Shown here in pieces: positions 1 through 8,355 of a stretch of DNA of 64,000 nt. Source of the stretch: Crocinitomicaceae bacterium (GTDB taxonomy: Bacteria > Bacteroidota > Bacteroidia > Flavobacteriales_D > Crocinitomicaceae); assembly GCA_016709005.1 (NCBI GenBank), contig JADJEU010000010.1, positions 30,170-94,169 of the forward strand. Reading direction: 5' to 3'. Position numbers and translations under genes: made by a program. The notes beneath the pieces were generated by a model, which saw only the letters and a list, made by a program, of their open reading frames with translations, was not told the DNA's origin and did no database searches. Position 1 is the first letter of the stretch. Each line of letters begins with the position of its first letter.

Positions 1-743
1 GAAGAGGTGCACGGAAAAAAAGTACCAAATTGATTACAACCATTTGCAAAGTCTGCATAGTTACAGCTGATTTCATTACCAACATTGTTGATCGCATTGC
101 ATGGGTCTCCGGCTGGTACATCAAAAATTGCAACATCCAAAAATCCAGTAGCCGCATCGCCATCAATCAGGAGTTGAAGTGGTCCACTGCTAGTAATATA
201 GAGAACGATGTATGCATAATCGGGTCCAATAAAATCAAGACAAGAACTAACCGGTGCTCCAGGCGTATTAAATGCAAAGGGCCCTGCGGTACCCGGTGTG
301 CATATTGTAATGTCTGTGTTACACCCATTACCAGATTGGACAGGTAAGCTGCAAGTCACGTCAATGTCAACACACGAAGAAGAACTTGAACATGGAAATT
401 CATCCAATAATAAATTGACGGTACCAGTGAAAGTTGCAACCCATGTAATGGTTGATTGGGTTCCGCAATCGTCATCGTTATAGTCAAGTACAGTGAAGCC
501 AAATGCATCGTATAAGGTTAATTCAGTATCAGTAAATAAAGTACCACCACACGTTGTAAATTCATAGGTATTGCCCGCTACTACGTTCACAGAAACATAT
601 TCACCTGGATTAACACAACCTGCTGTCATGGTTCCTGGACAGGGAGGTGTAGCATCGATATAAAATGTATTGTTGAATGCGCATTGACCGTATGAAGCCA
701 TTGTTGCGAATCCTGCTAAAACTAGACTGAGTAATTTTTTCAT
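1..743 (-). CDS. Secreted cysteine-rich protein, 3' end beyond window
   Basis: An open frame runs from the ATG at 743 to the left edge without a stop, giving at least 247 residues. It begins with a signal peptide (MKKLLSLVLAGFATMASYGQ) and continues into a Thr-, Gly- and Cys-rich beta-type region with phrases such as LYDAFGFTVLDYNDDDCG, which resembles the repeated pre-peptidase-like beta-sandwich domains of Bacteroidetes secreted proteins. The C-terminus, where a T9SS sorting domain might lie, is not in the window. It starts 11 bases after the stop of the gene at 755-1264 and probably shares its transcript. Function is unknown; an adhesin or a domain of a secreted enzyme is possible. Confidence 0.8.
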   Translation of the reverse strand, partial: MKKLLSLVLAGFATMASYGQCAFNNTFYIDATPPCPGTMTAGCVNPGEYVSVNVVAGNTYEFTTCGGTLFTDTELTLYDAFGFTVLDYNDDDCGTQSTITWVATFTGTVNLLLDEFPCSSSSSCVDIDVTCSLPVQSGNGCNTDITICTPGTAGPFAFNTPGAPVSSCLDFIGPDYAYIVLYITSSGPLQLLIDGDAATGFLDVAIFDVPAGDPCNAINNVGNEISCNYADFANGCNQFGTFFPCTS

Positions 744-754
744 AGTTCGATTTC

Positions 755-1264
755 TTAGTCAATGATGGTATAACGATCCGGCATTGATAAAATCCGATCT
801 TGTCTTTCTTTTGGGAGCTTATTAAATTCTTCACGAGTTAGCGTAGTTTTTACTTCACCTTCTTGCTTGTTTTCATTTTCGGCTTGTTGTTTTTTCCACT
901 CCTGGAACTTGATTTGATATTCTTCGTCAGTCATCGATCCTTGTTCTGGCATGCCGTTTTGCTTTGCATATTCAACTGAACTCAAATAGTTTTCTACAGC
1001 TTCAATTTTAACGTCCAGATACTTTATTAAACCTTCAACACGATTGATTTCAGTACTGTCTGACGCTGCTGCGTTTTTGAGTTCAGTCAGCCTTACTTCA
1101 AGCTGATTTTTTTTGCCTTGTAAACGCTGCAATTCAAGTTTTGGATCATCATTTTCGAATGCTTTTGATAAGGCTGGTGACACATTAGCCTCCTCTGGCG
1201 CTTGCTGACTAAAGGCTGCTGCGCCCAGCAGAGATAAAAACAGAATGGACAGAATTTTTTTCAT
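755..1264 (-). CDS. Secreted coiled-coil protein of unknown function
   Basis: The 169-residue product has an N-terminal signal peptide (MKKILSILFLSLLGAAAFSQ) followed by a hydrophilic, helical region. Residues about 40-105 (KLELQRLQGKKNQLEVRLTE onward) have the heptad spacing of a coiled coil, and the C-terminal half is rich in Glu, Lys and Gln. It is exported to the periplasm or beyond. No catalytic motif or known family was recognised. It lies immediately upstream of the secreted protein that leaves the window on the left. The two may work together, but that is inference from the 11-base spacing only. Confidence 0.75.
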   Translation of the reverse strand: MKKILSILFLSLLGAAAFSQQAPEEANVSPALSKAFENDDPKLELQRLQGKKNQLEVRLTELKNAAASDSTEINRVEGLIKYLDVKIEAVENYLSSVEYAKQNGMPEQGSMTDEEYQIKFQEWKKQQAENENKQEGEVKTTLTREEFNKLPKERQDRILSMPDRYTIID

Positions 1265-1423
1265 GGTATTAAAATTTTGTAAGCCGTTGTCTCATTAACA
1301 TCATGAACACTTTTTTGAGAATTCAATAATGAACTAATAATTAGGAGACGAGCAAATTTAGGGAAAGTTGTCTGGGAATCACTTACCACTTAAACAGACT
1401 ATCAACCGATTACGAAAGTTTTG

Positions 1424-1459
1424 AACAAAAAAAAGCCGCTCCTTTGCAGGAACGGCTTT
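1424..1459 (-). terminator. Rho-independent terminator after the 1482-1679 gene
   Basis: Read on the minus strand, a G+C-rich stem (AAAGCCG pairing with CGGCTTT, extended by AGGA/TCCT across one mismatch) is followed by a run of T. It sits about 20 bases beyond the stop of the small Thr/Lys-rich gene and isolates it from the 755-1264 gene. The 1265-1481 gap otherwise shows nothing certain. Confidence 0.8.
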
Positions 1460-1481
1460 CATTAAAGACTTTTACTAAAAA

Positions 1482-1679
1482 CTATTTAGTCTCCGTTTTC
1501 TTTTTGTCACAAGTAGTAGTAGTTCCACCACCCTGGCAGCAAGATGATTTTTTCTTATCTGTTTTTTTGGTTGTAGTGCTTGTGGTTGTTGTGTTAGATT
1601 TTTTACCATCCTGAGCTAATACAGTAACTGCTGTTCCTGAAAATGCAAGAAGAGCAACTGCTAAAACTAATTTTTTCAT
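1482..1679 (-). CDS. Small secreted Thr/Lys-rich protein with Cys motif
   Basis: A 65-residue protein starts at the ATG at 1679; a TTG two codons upstream is less likely. A signal peptide (MKKLVLAVALLAFSGTAVTV) precedes a low-complexity mature part made mainly of Thr, Lys and Ser, with a CCQGGG pair of cysteines and one further Cys near the end. It is monocistronic: a terminator follows and an unrelated gene (psd) lies upstream. The Cys residues could bind metal or form disulfides, but nothing shows this. Similar tiny Thr/Lys-rich exported proteins are common in Bacteroidetes and uncharacterised as far as I know. Confidence 0.65.
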   Translation of the reverse strand: MKKLVLAVALLAFSGTAVTVLAQDGKKSNTTTTSTTTKKTDKKKSSCCQGGGTTTTCDKKKTETK

Positions 1680-1785
1680 ATTCAATTTGTTTTTGTTTTG
1701 TTAAATGTAAGGACTTTCTGAATCGGCTGTTGTTAAAATTTTGCTAAAAAATCAATTGAACGATTAAGAACGGCTAATTCTAATT

Positions 1786-2442
1786 TTAGATTTTTCCGAT
1801 AACAGTTGTTTTTCCTTGAACTATATCGCCAATATTTACATCGATCTGAGTTCCTATTGGAAGAAAAATGTCAACCCGCGAACCAAATTTGATAAATCCA
1901 AATTCACTTGCTGCAATAACAGTTTCATTTTCTTTAGAATAACAAACTATTCTGCGTGCAACGGCTCCGGCAATTTGTCTGAATAATATTTCTTTACCAT
2001 TAGCATGTTGAACAACAACTGTCGTCCGCTCATTTTCAGTGGAGGATTTTGGATGCCAGGCAACCAGGTATTTTCCTGCATGATATTTTACGTATTTGGT
2101 AATTCCTGATATCGGATTCCATTGCACATGTACATTTAATGGCGACATGAAAATAGAGATTTGTACACGTCTGTCTTTAAAGTATTCTGTTTCCTCTGTC
2201 TCTTCAATCACAACAACTTTTCCATCAGCTGGGCAAATAATAAGATTGTCACCTTGAGGCGCTTTACGAAATGGGACCCTGAAAAACTGAACCACCAAAT
2301 AAAACATCACCAGTAAAAATGCATTGATCAACCAATACAAAATCAAAATGTCTTTTAAAAATATATGATTAACAGTAAAGATTGTTGCACAGATTATGAG
2401 TGCGATTAAAATGATTACATAACCTTCTTTGTGGATTTTCAT
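1786..2442 (-). CDS. psd: Phosphatidylserine decarboxylase, PSD-A type
   Basis: Decarboxylates phosphatidylserine to phosphatidylethanolamine at the inner membrane. The 218-residue length fits the short PSD-A class. Two N-terminal hydrophobic segments (about residues 8-28 and 32-54) anchor it, and the C-terminal motif IKFGSRVDIFLP holds the Gly-Ser pair at which the proenzyme cleaves itself to form the pyruvoyl cofactor. Upstream motifs such as VHVQWNPISG are typical of the family. It follows cdsA by 20 bases on the same strand, so CDP-diacylglycerol synthesis and the last step of phosphatidylethanolamine synthesis are co-transcribed. No pssA is seen in the window. Confidence 0.95.
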   Translation of the reverse strand: MKIHKEGYVIILIALIICATIFTVNHIFLKDILILYWLINAFLLVMFYLVVQFFRVPFRKAPQGDNLIICPADGKVVVIEETEETEYFKDRRVQISIFMSPLNVHVQWNPISGITKYVKYHAGKYLVAWHPKSSTENERTTVVVQHANGKEILFRQIAGAVARRIVCYSKENETVIAASEFGFIKFGSRVDIFLPIGTQIDVNIGDIVQGKTTVIGKI

Positions 2443-2462
2443 GTGTGATTAAAAAAGTGGTT

Positions 2463-3287
2463 TTAAAAAATAAATTTTTCTAGAAAAAAGATAACTGGCA
2501 CAACAAAAAGTACAGCATCAAAACGATCTAAAATTCCTCCGTGACCTGGTAAAATGGTGCCAGAATCTTTCACATTAACGCTGCGCTTAAGCATGGATTG
2601 AACTAAATCACCGAATGTGCCAATGACGCCAGCAACAAGTGCATAGGTGATATATTTTAAATAAGATTCTTCGAGGAGATATGCGAGTAATATTCCAGCA
2701 ATCATTGCAAAAACAACTCCACCAATAAATCCTTCCCAGGTTTTTTTTGGTGAGATGCGTTCAAATAATTTGTGCTTACCAATTAATCTGCCTGTAAGAT
2801 ATGCGAAGGTATCATTTGACCATATCAGAATAAAGATAGAAAGCACTGGCCAGATATAATGCTGAAATTTGTCCAGTTCAAGTCTCGTAGCAAGTTGATT
2901 CAGCAATACAAAGGGAATTACCAAATAAATAATTCCTGCAACGGTAATAGAGATGTTTTCGAATGGCTTGGATTGAGCTCTGAACAACTCAGCAATACCG
3001 ATTGCAATAAAACTTCCCAAACTAATTCCAATTGCTATCAAACCAAATTGGCCTCCAAAATACATTGCCAGAAGGGCAAGAAGATAAATACCGGCACCAA
3101 TAGTTGTACCAACACTTCGTTGTGGTTTCGTCTCTGTATTCTCAAACAATTTATAAAATTCAAGCAAACCAAAAATTACAATCACCCCAAAAGTAACATG
3201 CATATACCAACCACCCAGAACAATTGCTCCAACTAAAACCACCACAAAAATGGTTCCGGTCATTGCGCGTTGCCAGAAATTATTCAT
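2463..3287 (-). CDS. cdsA: Phosphatidate cytidylyltransferase
   Basis: Makes CDP-diacylglycerol from phosphatidic acid and CTP, the common precursor of bacterial phospholipids. The 274-residue product is an integral membrane protein with about eight hydrophobic segments. The CDS family signature is complete near the C-terminus: SMLKRSVNVKDSG followed by PGHGGILDRFD, with the metal-binding Asp residues. The start ATG lies inside the last codons of the upstream DUF2007 gene (8-base overlap), implying translational coupling. psd follows 20 bases downstream. Confidence 0.96.
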   Translation of the reverse strand: MNNFWQRAMTGTIFVVVLVGAIVLGGWYMHVTFGVIVIFGLLEFYKLFENTETKPQRSVGTTIGAGIYLLALLAMYFGGQFGLIAIGISLGSFIAIGIAELFRAQSKPFENISITVAGIIYLVIPFVLLNQLATRLELDKFQHYIWPVLSIFILIWSNDTFAYLTGRLIGKHKLFERISPKKTWEGFIGGVVFAMIAGILLAYLLEESYLKYITYALVAGVIGTFGDLVQSMLKRSVNVKDSGTILPGHGGILDRFDAVLFVVPVIFFLEKFIF

Positions 3288-3483
3288 GCAAAACTTTTAA
3301 AACGGTTTTTGCTTTTTCAGCATGCAAAATTGGAACGTATAATTCAACGCGTGGAGGATTTTTTTCTTCAGCATCTTTCTTATTTAAAAGCAAAACTTCC
3401 ACACTCGCGTGTAGAAGTTTTTCCTGAATACGAATTCCTTCGAGTTCATCAGTGGTTGTAAAAATGCAGACCTGATTTGTCAC
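3280..3483 (-). CDS. DUF2007-like small protein
   Basis: About 67 residues from a GTG at 3483 (MTNQVCIFTTTDELEGIRIQ...). The core matches the DUF2007 'putative signal transducing protein' pattern: a short beta-alpha-beta unit beginning VCIFTTTDELEG and ending with VELYVPILHAEKAKTVL. A longer frame opens at a TTG at 3579, but its extra N-terminus (very Lys-rich) is the alternate frame of what looks like an acidic FtsH tail, so I reject it. The chosen GTG lies 10 bases after the stop (3494) of that acidic frame. The 3' end overlaps the cdsA start. Function is unknown. Confidence 0.7.
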   Translation of the reverse strand: MTNQVCIFTTTDELEGIRIQEKLLHASVEVLLLNKKDAEEKNPPRVELYVPILHAEKAKTVLKVLHE

Positions 3484-3575
3484 ACAAATAGATTTAGTGA
3501 GGCAGAGGTTTTGGTTCAGATGAATCTTTTGAATCAGGATTTTCTTTAGACTCAGGTTTTTCTTCTTCCGTTTTT

Positions 3576-5552
3576 TCAACTGATAGGATTGAGATCTTCT
3601 GGATTTACAAATTCAGGTTTAGATTCTTCTTTTTCCCAAATACGTTTTCCAAAAATAGCGATCAAATCATCTTTGAAAATAACTTCAGATTCCAAAAGTT
3701 TTTCAGCCAATGAAGTCAGTTTATCTTTATTCTCTGTAAGTATTTTCTTAGCGCGTTGATATTGCTCTTCAATCATCTTTGTAACCTCGCTGTCAATTAA
3801 CTGAGCGCGTTCTTCAGAGTAAGGTTTCATGAAAGCCGATTGACCTTGCGGATCGTAATAACTGATGTTTCCAAGTTTATCACTCAAACCATAAATAGAA
3901 ACCATTGCATAGGCTTGTTTGGTTACTTTCTCAAGATCGCTCAATGCGCCTGTTGAAATTTTTCCAAACATAATTTCTTCTGCAGCACGACCACCAAGAG
4001 CTGAACACATTTCATCCAACAATTGCTCTGTTGTAGTGATTTGTCTTTCTTCAGGTAAATACCAGGCTGCACCCAATGATCTTCCACGAGGAACAATAGT
4101 CACTTTTACAAGCGGTGAAGCATGTTCTAATAACCACGATGTAGTTGCGTGACCAGCTTCATGGAAAGCAATTGTTTTCTTTTCTTGTGGTGTGATGATT
4201 TTATTTTTCTTTTCCAATCCGCCCACAATTCTATCAACAGCGTCTAAGAAATCTTGTTTGTCAACACTTTTCTTTTTCTTACGTGCAGCTATCAATGCAG
4301 CTTCATTACAAATGTTTGCAATGTCCGCACCACTGAAACCAGGAGTTTGTCTTGCCAGGAAATCAATGTCTAATCCTTGAGCTAATTTTAACGGTTTCAA
4401 ATGAACCATAAAAATTTCTTTACGCTCATTCATGTCTGGCATGTCAACATAAATCTGACGGTCAAAACGACCGGCACGCATCAAGGCTGAATCCAAAACA
4501 TCTGCGCGGTTTGTAGCCGCAAGAATGATCACGCCGCTGTTGGTGCCAAATCCATCCATTTCGGTCAACAATTGATTGAGTGTGTTTTCACGCTCATCAT
4601 TGGATCCCATGTTTACGTTTTTTCCACGTGCACGACCAATGGCGTCAATCTCATCAATGAAAATAATGGAAGGTGCTTTTTCTTTTGCCTGTCTGAATAA
4701 ATCACGCACACGTGAAGCTCCAACTCCAACAAACATCTCCACAAAATCTGATCCCGAAAGTGAGAAGAAAGGAACTTTAGCTTCACCTGCAACCGCTTTT
4801 GCAAGCAAGGTTTTACCAGTTCCCGGAGGGCCAACCAACAATGCGCCTTTTGGAATTTTAGCTCCAAGCTCTGTATATTTTTTTGGATTTTTCAGGAAGT
4901 CAACAATCTCTTCAATCTCTTCTTTTGCCCCCTGTAAACCTGCAACATCTTTAAACGTTGTATTGGTTCCTTTTCCTTTTTCAAAGACTTTTGCGCGTGA
5001 TTTTCCGATGCTGAAAATATTTCCACCACCTTGTCCACCGCCACCGCCGCCAGACATTCTGCGCATGATGACGATCCAGAAAATAATTAAGATCACAGGA
5101 AATAATAACCAACCTAAAATATCAGAAACCCAATCTGTGCGGTTTTCATAATCAATACTGAAGGTGTAATTTTTGCCCTTAGCTTCCAGCTTGGCTTTGA
5201 GATCTTTCATGTCGTCGTTGAACGACTCCATGTCTTTTGTCTCAAATTTTGCATCGGGTGTGCGGCCACCAAATCCTTCTTTCTTCTGAAGGTGCTGGTA
5301 TTTAGTTGAGTCGAGGAGTTTAACCGAGTCTATTTTATCTTGTTTCAGGTAAACTTCAGCAGTTTCCTGATTTTTGATAACGATCATTTTCTCGATATAC
5401 CCCTTTTCAGCTAATTCATAAAAATCACTTTCCTGAATAACAAGATCGCGACCACTGAATTGAAAAAGGTTAAAGCTGATGAGTAATACGGCAATGATTG
5501 CGTATATCCAATACGCGTTAAATCCTTTATTCTTTTTTGGTTCTTCTGACAT
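3576..5552 (-). CDS. ftsH: ATP-dependent zinc metalloprotease FtsH
   Basis: Membrane-anchored AAA+ protease that extracts and degrades membrane and regulatory proteins. The 658 residues show an N-terminal transmembrane helix (about 14-32), an FtsH extracytoplasmic domain, a second helix (about 145-163), a Gly-rich linker, Walker A (GPPGTGKT), Walker B (IIFIDEIDAIG), the second region of homology (AATNRADVLDSALMRAGRFD) and the zinc motif HEAGH with a downstream acidic ligand region. It is second in the rsfS-ftsH-DUF2007-cdsA-psd run. The 3' end is odd: right after the TGA, another frame continues with an acidic Glu/Lys/Pro tail to a TAA at 3494 (see findings). Confidence 0.97.
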   Translation of the reverse strand: MSEEPKKNKGFNAYWIYAIIAVLLISFNLFQFSGRDLVIQESDFYELAEKGYIEKMIVIKNQETAEVYLKQDKIDSVKLLDSTKYQHLQKKEGFGGRTPDAKFETKDMESFNDDMKDLKAKLEAKGKNYTFSIDYENRTDWVSDILGWLLFPVILIIFWIVIMRRMSGGGGGGQGGGNIFSIGKSRAKVFEKGKGTNTTFKDVAGLQGAKEEIEEIVDFLKNPKKYTELGAKIPKGALLVGPPGTGKTLLAKAVAGEAKVPFFSLSGSDFVEMFVGVGASRVRDLFRQAKEKAPSIIFIDEIDAIGRARGKNVNMGSNDERENTLNQLLTEMDGFGTNSGVIILAATNRADVLDSALMRAGRFDRQIYVDMPDMNERKEIFMVHLKPLKLAQGLDIDFLARQTPGFSGADIANICNEAALIAARKKKKSVDKQDFLDAVDRIVGGLEKKNKIITPQEKKTIAFHEAGHATTSWLLEHASPLVKVTIVPRGRSLGAAWYLPEERQITTTEQLLDEMCSALGGRAAEEIMFGKISTGALSDLEKVTKQAYAMVSIYGLSDKLGNISYYDPQGQSAFMKPYSEERAQLIDSEVTKMIEEQYQRAKKILTENKDKLTSLAEKLLESEVIFKDDLIAIFGKRIWEKEESKPEFVNPEDLNPIS

Positions 5553-5563
5553 ATTTAATTTTT

Positions 5564-5947
5564 CTATTGAAGATTCGGAATATCAGTTCTGTTTGCATCG
5601 GCCCACAAATCTTCCAGATTGTAAAATTCTCTTGTTTCTCTATAAAAAATATGAACCACTACGTTGACATAATCCAGCAAAATCCATTCAGAATTTCCTA
5701 CGCCTTCTTCATGCCAGGGCTTTTCTCTGAGTTCTTTTCTTGTTTTTCTGACAACTGAACTGGCCATACCTTCAACCTGGGTACTTGAGTCGCCGGTTGC
5801 AATCACAAAGTAGTCAGTCACCGCATTCTTTAATCCTGTAAGATCAAGAATGGTAATGTCTTTTGCTTTTATATCCTGCATTCCGTCTACTACTGTTTCT
5901 ACTAGTTGACGAATAGCTTTATCTTTTATTTTAAGTGCTTTTGGCAT
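5564..5947 (-). CDS. rsfS: Ribosomal silencing factor RsfS
   Basis: RsfS (Iojap/YbeB family) binds ribosomal protein uL14 and blocks subunit joining when nutrients are scarce. The 127-residue product from the ATG at 5947 contains the family core KDITILDLTGLKN, TDYFVIATGDSSTQVEG and the EWILLDYVNVVVHIF motif. A TTG seven codons upstream is less likely. It is the first gene of the minus-strand run leading into ftsH, 11 bases apart, and is divergent from birA. Confidence 0.95.
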   Translation of the reverse strand: MPKALKIKDKAIRQLVETVVDGMQDIKAKDITILDLTGLKNAVTDYFVIATGDSSTQVEGMASSVVRKTRKELREKPWHEEGVGNSEWILLDYVNVVVHIFYRETREFYNLEDLWADANRTDIPNLQ

Positions 5948-5965
5948 TCTTTGTAAATTATCCCG

Positions 5966-5973
5966 CAAAACTA
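5966..5973 (-). promoter_or_regulatory. Possible -7 element for the rsfS-ftsH operon
   Basis: On the minus strand the octamer TAGTTTTG fits the Bacteroidetes TAnnTTTG consensus, 18 bases before the rsfS ATG. No clear TTTG element is seen at the expected distance upstream, so this is a weak call. Confidence 0.35.
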
Positions 5974-6018
5974 CGGTTTTTGTTCAAGTTAAATTAAAAA
6001 ATACCCACATTTGTTGTG

Positions 6019-6759
6019 ATGAATTATAAAAGGTTAACTCCTGATTTTATTCGGATTGAGTCAGTTGACTCAACAAATAACTATGCAGTTAATCTGTTAA
6101 AGGTGGCAAAACCAGCTGCAGGCACCACCGTCCTGACCAAACGGCAAACTGCAGGCAGAGGACAACGCGGAAATACCTGGGAGGTTGATCCGGATTTGAA
6201 CCTGACCTTTTCTGTCATTGTCTATCCTGAAATTCCAGTGACCCAAGTTCATCAGCTCAATTTTATGGTTGCTTTAGCTTTGTCAAAGGCTTTAAGAAGT
6301 TTTGCTCCATCTGTACTTATAAAGTGGCCTAACGATATCTTAGCTGGATCAAAAAAACTAGCGGGCGTGCTGATTGAAAACCAATTCAGAGGCAGTCAAG
6401 TGGCATCAACAATTATTGGAATCGGCGTCAATGTGAATCAACTTGAATTTAGTGGTTCTTTAAACGCATGTTCACTAAAATCAATTACAGGTATTGATTA
6501 TGATTTGGATCAGGTCTTTCTGGAGATTTATGCACAGTTGGATTTTTATCTCAATTTATTGATGGAGCAAAATTTTAATTTGCTCTCAAAAAGCTATCAT
6601 GAAACTCTTTATGGTAAAGATGAGGAGCGCCGGTTTATTGACGCAAATGGTGAATTTTCAGGCGTCATTCAAGGCGTTGATGATAAGGGGTTATTGAAAA
6701 TAAAATGTGACGAAGGAATACGGAAATTTGATTTGAAAGAAATCAGATTTGTGTTTTAA
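6019..6759 (+). CDS. birA: Biotin--[acetyl-CoA-carboxylase] ligase
   Basis: Attaches biotin to the biotin carboxyl carrier protein through biotinyl-AMP. The 246-residue product has only the catalytic and C-terminal domains; no N-terminal DNA-binding helix-turn-helix is present, so it is not a repressor. Visible motifs are DSTNNYA, TAGRGQRGNTW (the adenylate-binding loop), KWPNDI and KKLAGVLIE. Start: GTG-ATG occur in tandem, and the ATG at 6019 is preferred. It is divergent from rsfS and its 3' end overlaps the convergent SRPBCC gene by four bases. Confidence 0.95.
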   Translation: MNYKRLTPDFIRIESVDSTNNYAVNLLKVAKPAAGTTVLTKRQTAGRGQRGNTWEVDPDLNLTFSVIVYPEIPVTQVHQLNFMVALALSKALRSFAPSVLIKWPNDILAGSKKLAGVLIENQFRGSQVASTIIGIGVNVNQLEFSGSLNACSLKSITGIDYDLDQVFLEIYAQLDFYLNLLMEQNFNLLSKSYHETLYGKDEERRFIDANGEFSGVIQGVDDKGLLKIKCDEGIRKFDLKEIRFVF

Positions 6760-7163
6760 TCAGCGTGCACTTTTTGCATGCGTTCAGCCATGTAGTTGAA
6801 GAGATTGGCAAGTGGTTTCATCACCATCATTTTCAAAAAGGCATTGATCTCTCCATTAAAATGCAGCTGACATTCGCAACCATCGGCGTGTTCCTTTATC
6901 TCTACAATCAGGGTAAAAGGGAAAGGTGCTTTTTCTCCGGATACAATATCAATTTTATGATCGGGGTGAACTTCTTTTTTGACTAACGGAATGATTGCAG
7001 CATTCTGTATTTTGAACGAACACTGATCATAATCAGATCGCCAATCTGAAATTTTATCTTGTGGTAAAAGATTGACGATGTTATTAAAATCGCACAAGTA
7101 ATCAAAAACAACTTTCGAAGATTTTGTAATAATTACTTTTTCACTATCTATTTTGGTTGACAT
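6756..7163 (-). CDS. SRPBCC-fold (START-like) protein
   Basis: A 135-residue cytoplasmic protein that looks like a polyketide-cyclase/SRPBCC-family member. The N-terminal SSKVVFDYLCDFNNIVNLLP resembles the typical opening of the family, followed by alternating strands and a long C-terminal helix (MKPLANLFNYMAERMQKV). The fold forms a hydrophobic pocket for a lipid or other ligand; the ligand cannot be read from the sequence. The start codon overlaps the pyrE stop by one base (TAATG), so the two are translationally coupled. Confidence 0.75.
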   Translation of the reverse strand: MSTKIDSEKVIITKSSKVVFDYLCDFNNIVNLLPQDKISDWRSDYDQCSFKIQNAAIIPLVKKEVHPDHKIDIVSGEKAPFPFTLIVEIKEHADGCECQLHFNGEINAFLKMMVMKPLANLFNYMAERMQKVHAD

Positions 7164-7804
7164 TATGGATTCCAGGTGTGAGGGTTACTTCTCCATGAGC
7201 GCAATGATTCAAGATCACTCTCTGTGATATAGTTCGTGCTGATGGCATGCTCAATTAAATGTGAATAATCAGAAAGTGTAAAAAACGGACACTCTGCTTC
7301 TTCAAAACTTTTATGTGCTTTTTCAAAACCGTATGAGAAGATTGCACCAAGACCTAATACATTGCAACCTGCAGCGCGCAATGCTTCAACAGCTTTTAAA
7401 CTGCTTCCACCGGTTGAAATTAAATCTTCAATAACAACGACTCGCTGGCCGCTTTGAATCTCACCTTCAATTTGATTTCCAAGTCCATGACCTTTTGATT
7501 CTGAACGAACATATACAAAGGGTAATCCCATTTCTTCAGCAACCAATGCACCAATGGCAATACCGCCTGTAGCAACACCAGCAATCACTTCAACACTTCC
7601 AAAAGCTTCTGTGATTTGCTCAGAAAAAGTCTGACGAATGGCAGTGCGAATTTTTGGGTAAGACAATGTTTTACGATTATCGCAGTAAATTGGAGATTTC
7701 CAGCCGCTCGCCCAGGTAAAGGGATTTGAAGGCTGAAGTTTTACGGCTTTAATCTGTAATAAAAAATCAGCTATTTTTAGCGCCTTATCTTTATCTAAAA
7801 TCAT
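7163..7804 (-). CDS. pyrE: Orotate phosphoribosyltransferase
   Basis: Converts orotate and PRPP to orotidine monophosphate in pyrimidine synthesis. The 213-residue product from the ATG at 7804 contains WASGWKSPIYCDNR, GVATGGIAIGALVA, the basic loop RSESKGHG and the PRPP-binding motif VVVIEDLISTGGS. A much longer open frame continues upstream, but that part is antisense to the NUDIX gene and has no family resemblance. The start lies nine bases from the divergent NUDIX ATG, so its promoter lies within that neighbour. Confidence 0.96.
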   Translation of the reverse strand: MILDKDKALKIADFLLQIKAVKLQPSNPFTWASGWKSPIYCDNRKTLSYPKIRTAIRQTFSEQITEAFGSVEVIAGVATGGIAIGALVAEEMGLPFVYVRSESKGHGLGNQIEGEIQSGQRVVVIEDLISTGGSSLKAVEALRAAGCNVLGLGAIFSYGFEKAHKSFEEAECPFFTLSDYSHLIEHAISTNYITESDLESLRSWRSNPHTWNP

Positions 7805-7810
7805 AGGGTG

Positions 7811-7840
7811 CAAATGTACAAAGTATTTATTGATAACAAA
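7811..7840 (-). promoter_or_regulatory. Promoter of pyrE, inside the NUDIX gene
   Basis: On the minus strand TTTG (7840-7837), an 18-base spacer and TACATTTG (7818-7811) match the Bacteroidetes sigma-A consensus. The -7 octamer ends only six bases before the pyrE ATG, so the transcript would have almost no leader. The element overlaps the divergent NUDIX start codon. Confidence 0.65.
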
Positions 7841-8305
7841 TCGGTAATTTTTAAGGTTAAAGATGAGGGGCTGCTTAAAAAGGAGTTTCCTGACTATAAA
7901 TATATTGAAGCTGCCGGCGGACTTGTGCAGCATAACAATACGTTTCTCTTTATCAAAAGAAATGGTGTTTGGGATATTCCAAAAGGTAAACTGGACAAAG
8001 GTGAAACACCTGAACATGCGGCCGTTCGCGAAATAGAAGAAGAATGTGGTTTGGTAAAACCGGCCATTATCAGACATCTTGTTGATACCTGGCACACCTA
8101 TGAACACAAAGGCAAGATGATATTGAAAAAAACGTATTGGTACTGGCTGAAGGCCTCTGAAACCAAAATGAATCTGGTTCCGCAAACCGAGGAGGGAATT
8201 ACCGAGGTGACACTTTTTAATCAAACCGAGTTTGCAAAGATAAAGGCAGATACTTTTTTGTCTATTCTTGAAGTAATTGAAGCACTGGAAAAAAAGATTC
8301 AATAA
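7814..8305 (+). CDS. NUDIX hydrolase
   Basis: A 163-residue pyrophosphohydrolase of the Nudix superfamily. The Nudix box is intact: GKLDKGETPEHAAVREIEEE followed by CGL, with the metal-binding REIEEE core at about residues 75-80. Nudix enzymes cleave nucleoside diphosphates linked to another group; the substrate here is not determined by the box. Divergent from pyrE with overlapping control DNA, an arrangement I recall as common in this phylum. The ATG at 7814 is preferred over a GTG two codons upstream. Confidence 0.9.
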   Translation: MYKVFIDNKSVIFKVKDEGLLKKEFPDYKYIEAAGGLVQHNNTFLFIKRNGVWDIPKGKLDKGETPEHAAVREIEEECGLVKPAIIRHLVDTWHTYEHKGKMILKKTYWYWLKASETKMNLVPQTEEGITEVTLFNQTEFAKIKADTFLSILEVIEALEKKIQ

Positions 8306-8355
8306 TCTTGTTACTTTTCCAAACCAATGCATTTTAGCATTAAATCAGATCAACT

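Noticed and set aside
3484..3579. Lys-rich N-terminus of the DUF2007 frame from a TTG
   Set aside because: The very basic composition is the shifted reading of an acidic FtsH-like tail; the family normally has about 65-70 residues.
4576..5151. 191-codon plus-strand frame inside ftsH
   Set aside because: Antisense to the conserved AAA+ domain; an artefact of codon bias.
7805..8332. Long N-terminal extension of the pyrE open frame
   Set aside because: It is antisense to a clear NUDIX gene and has no resemblance to orotate phosphoribosyltransferases, which start at MILDKDKA.
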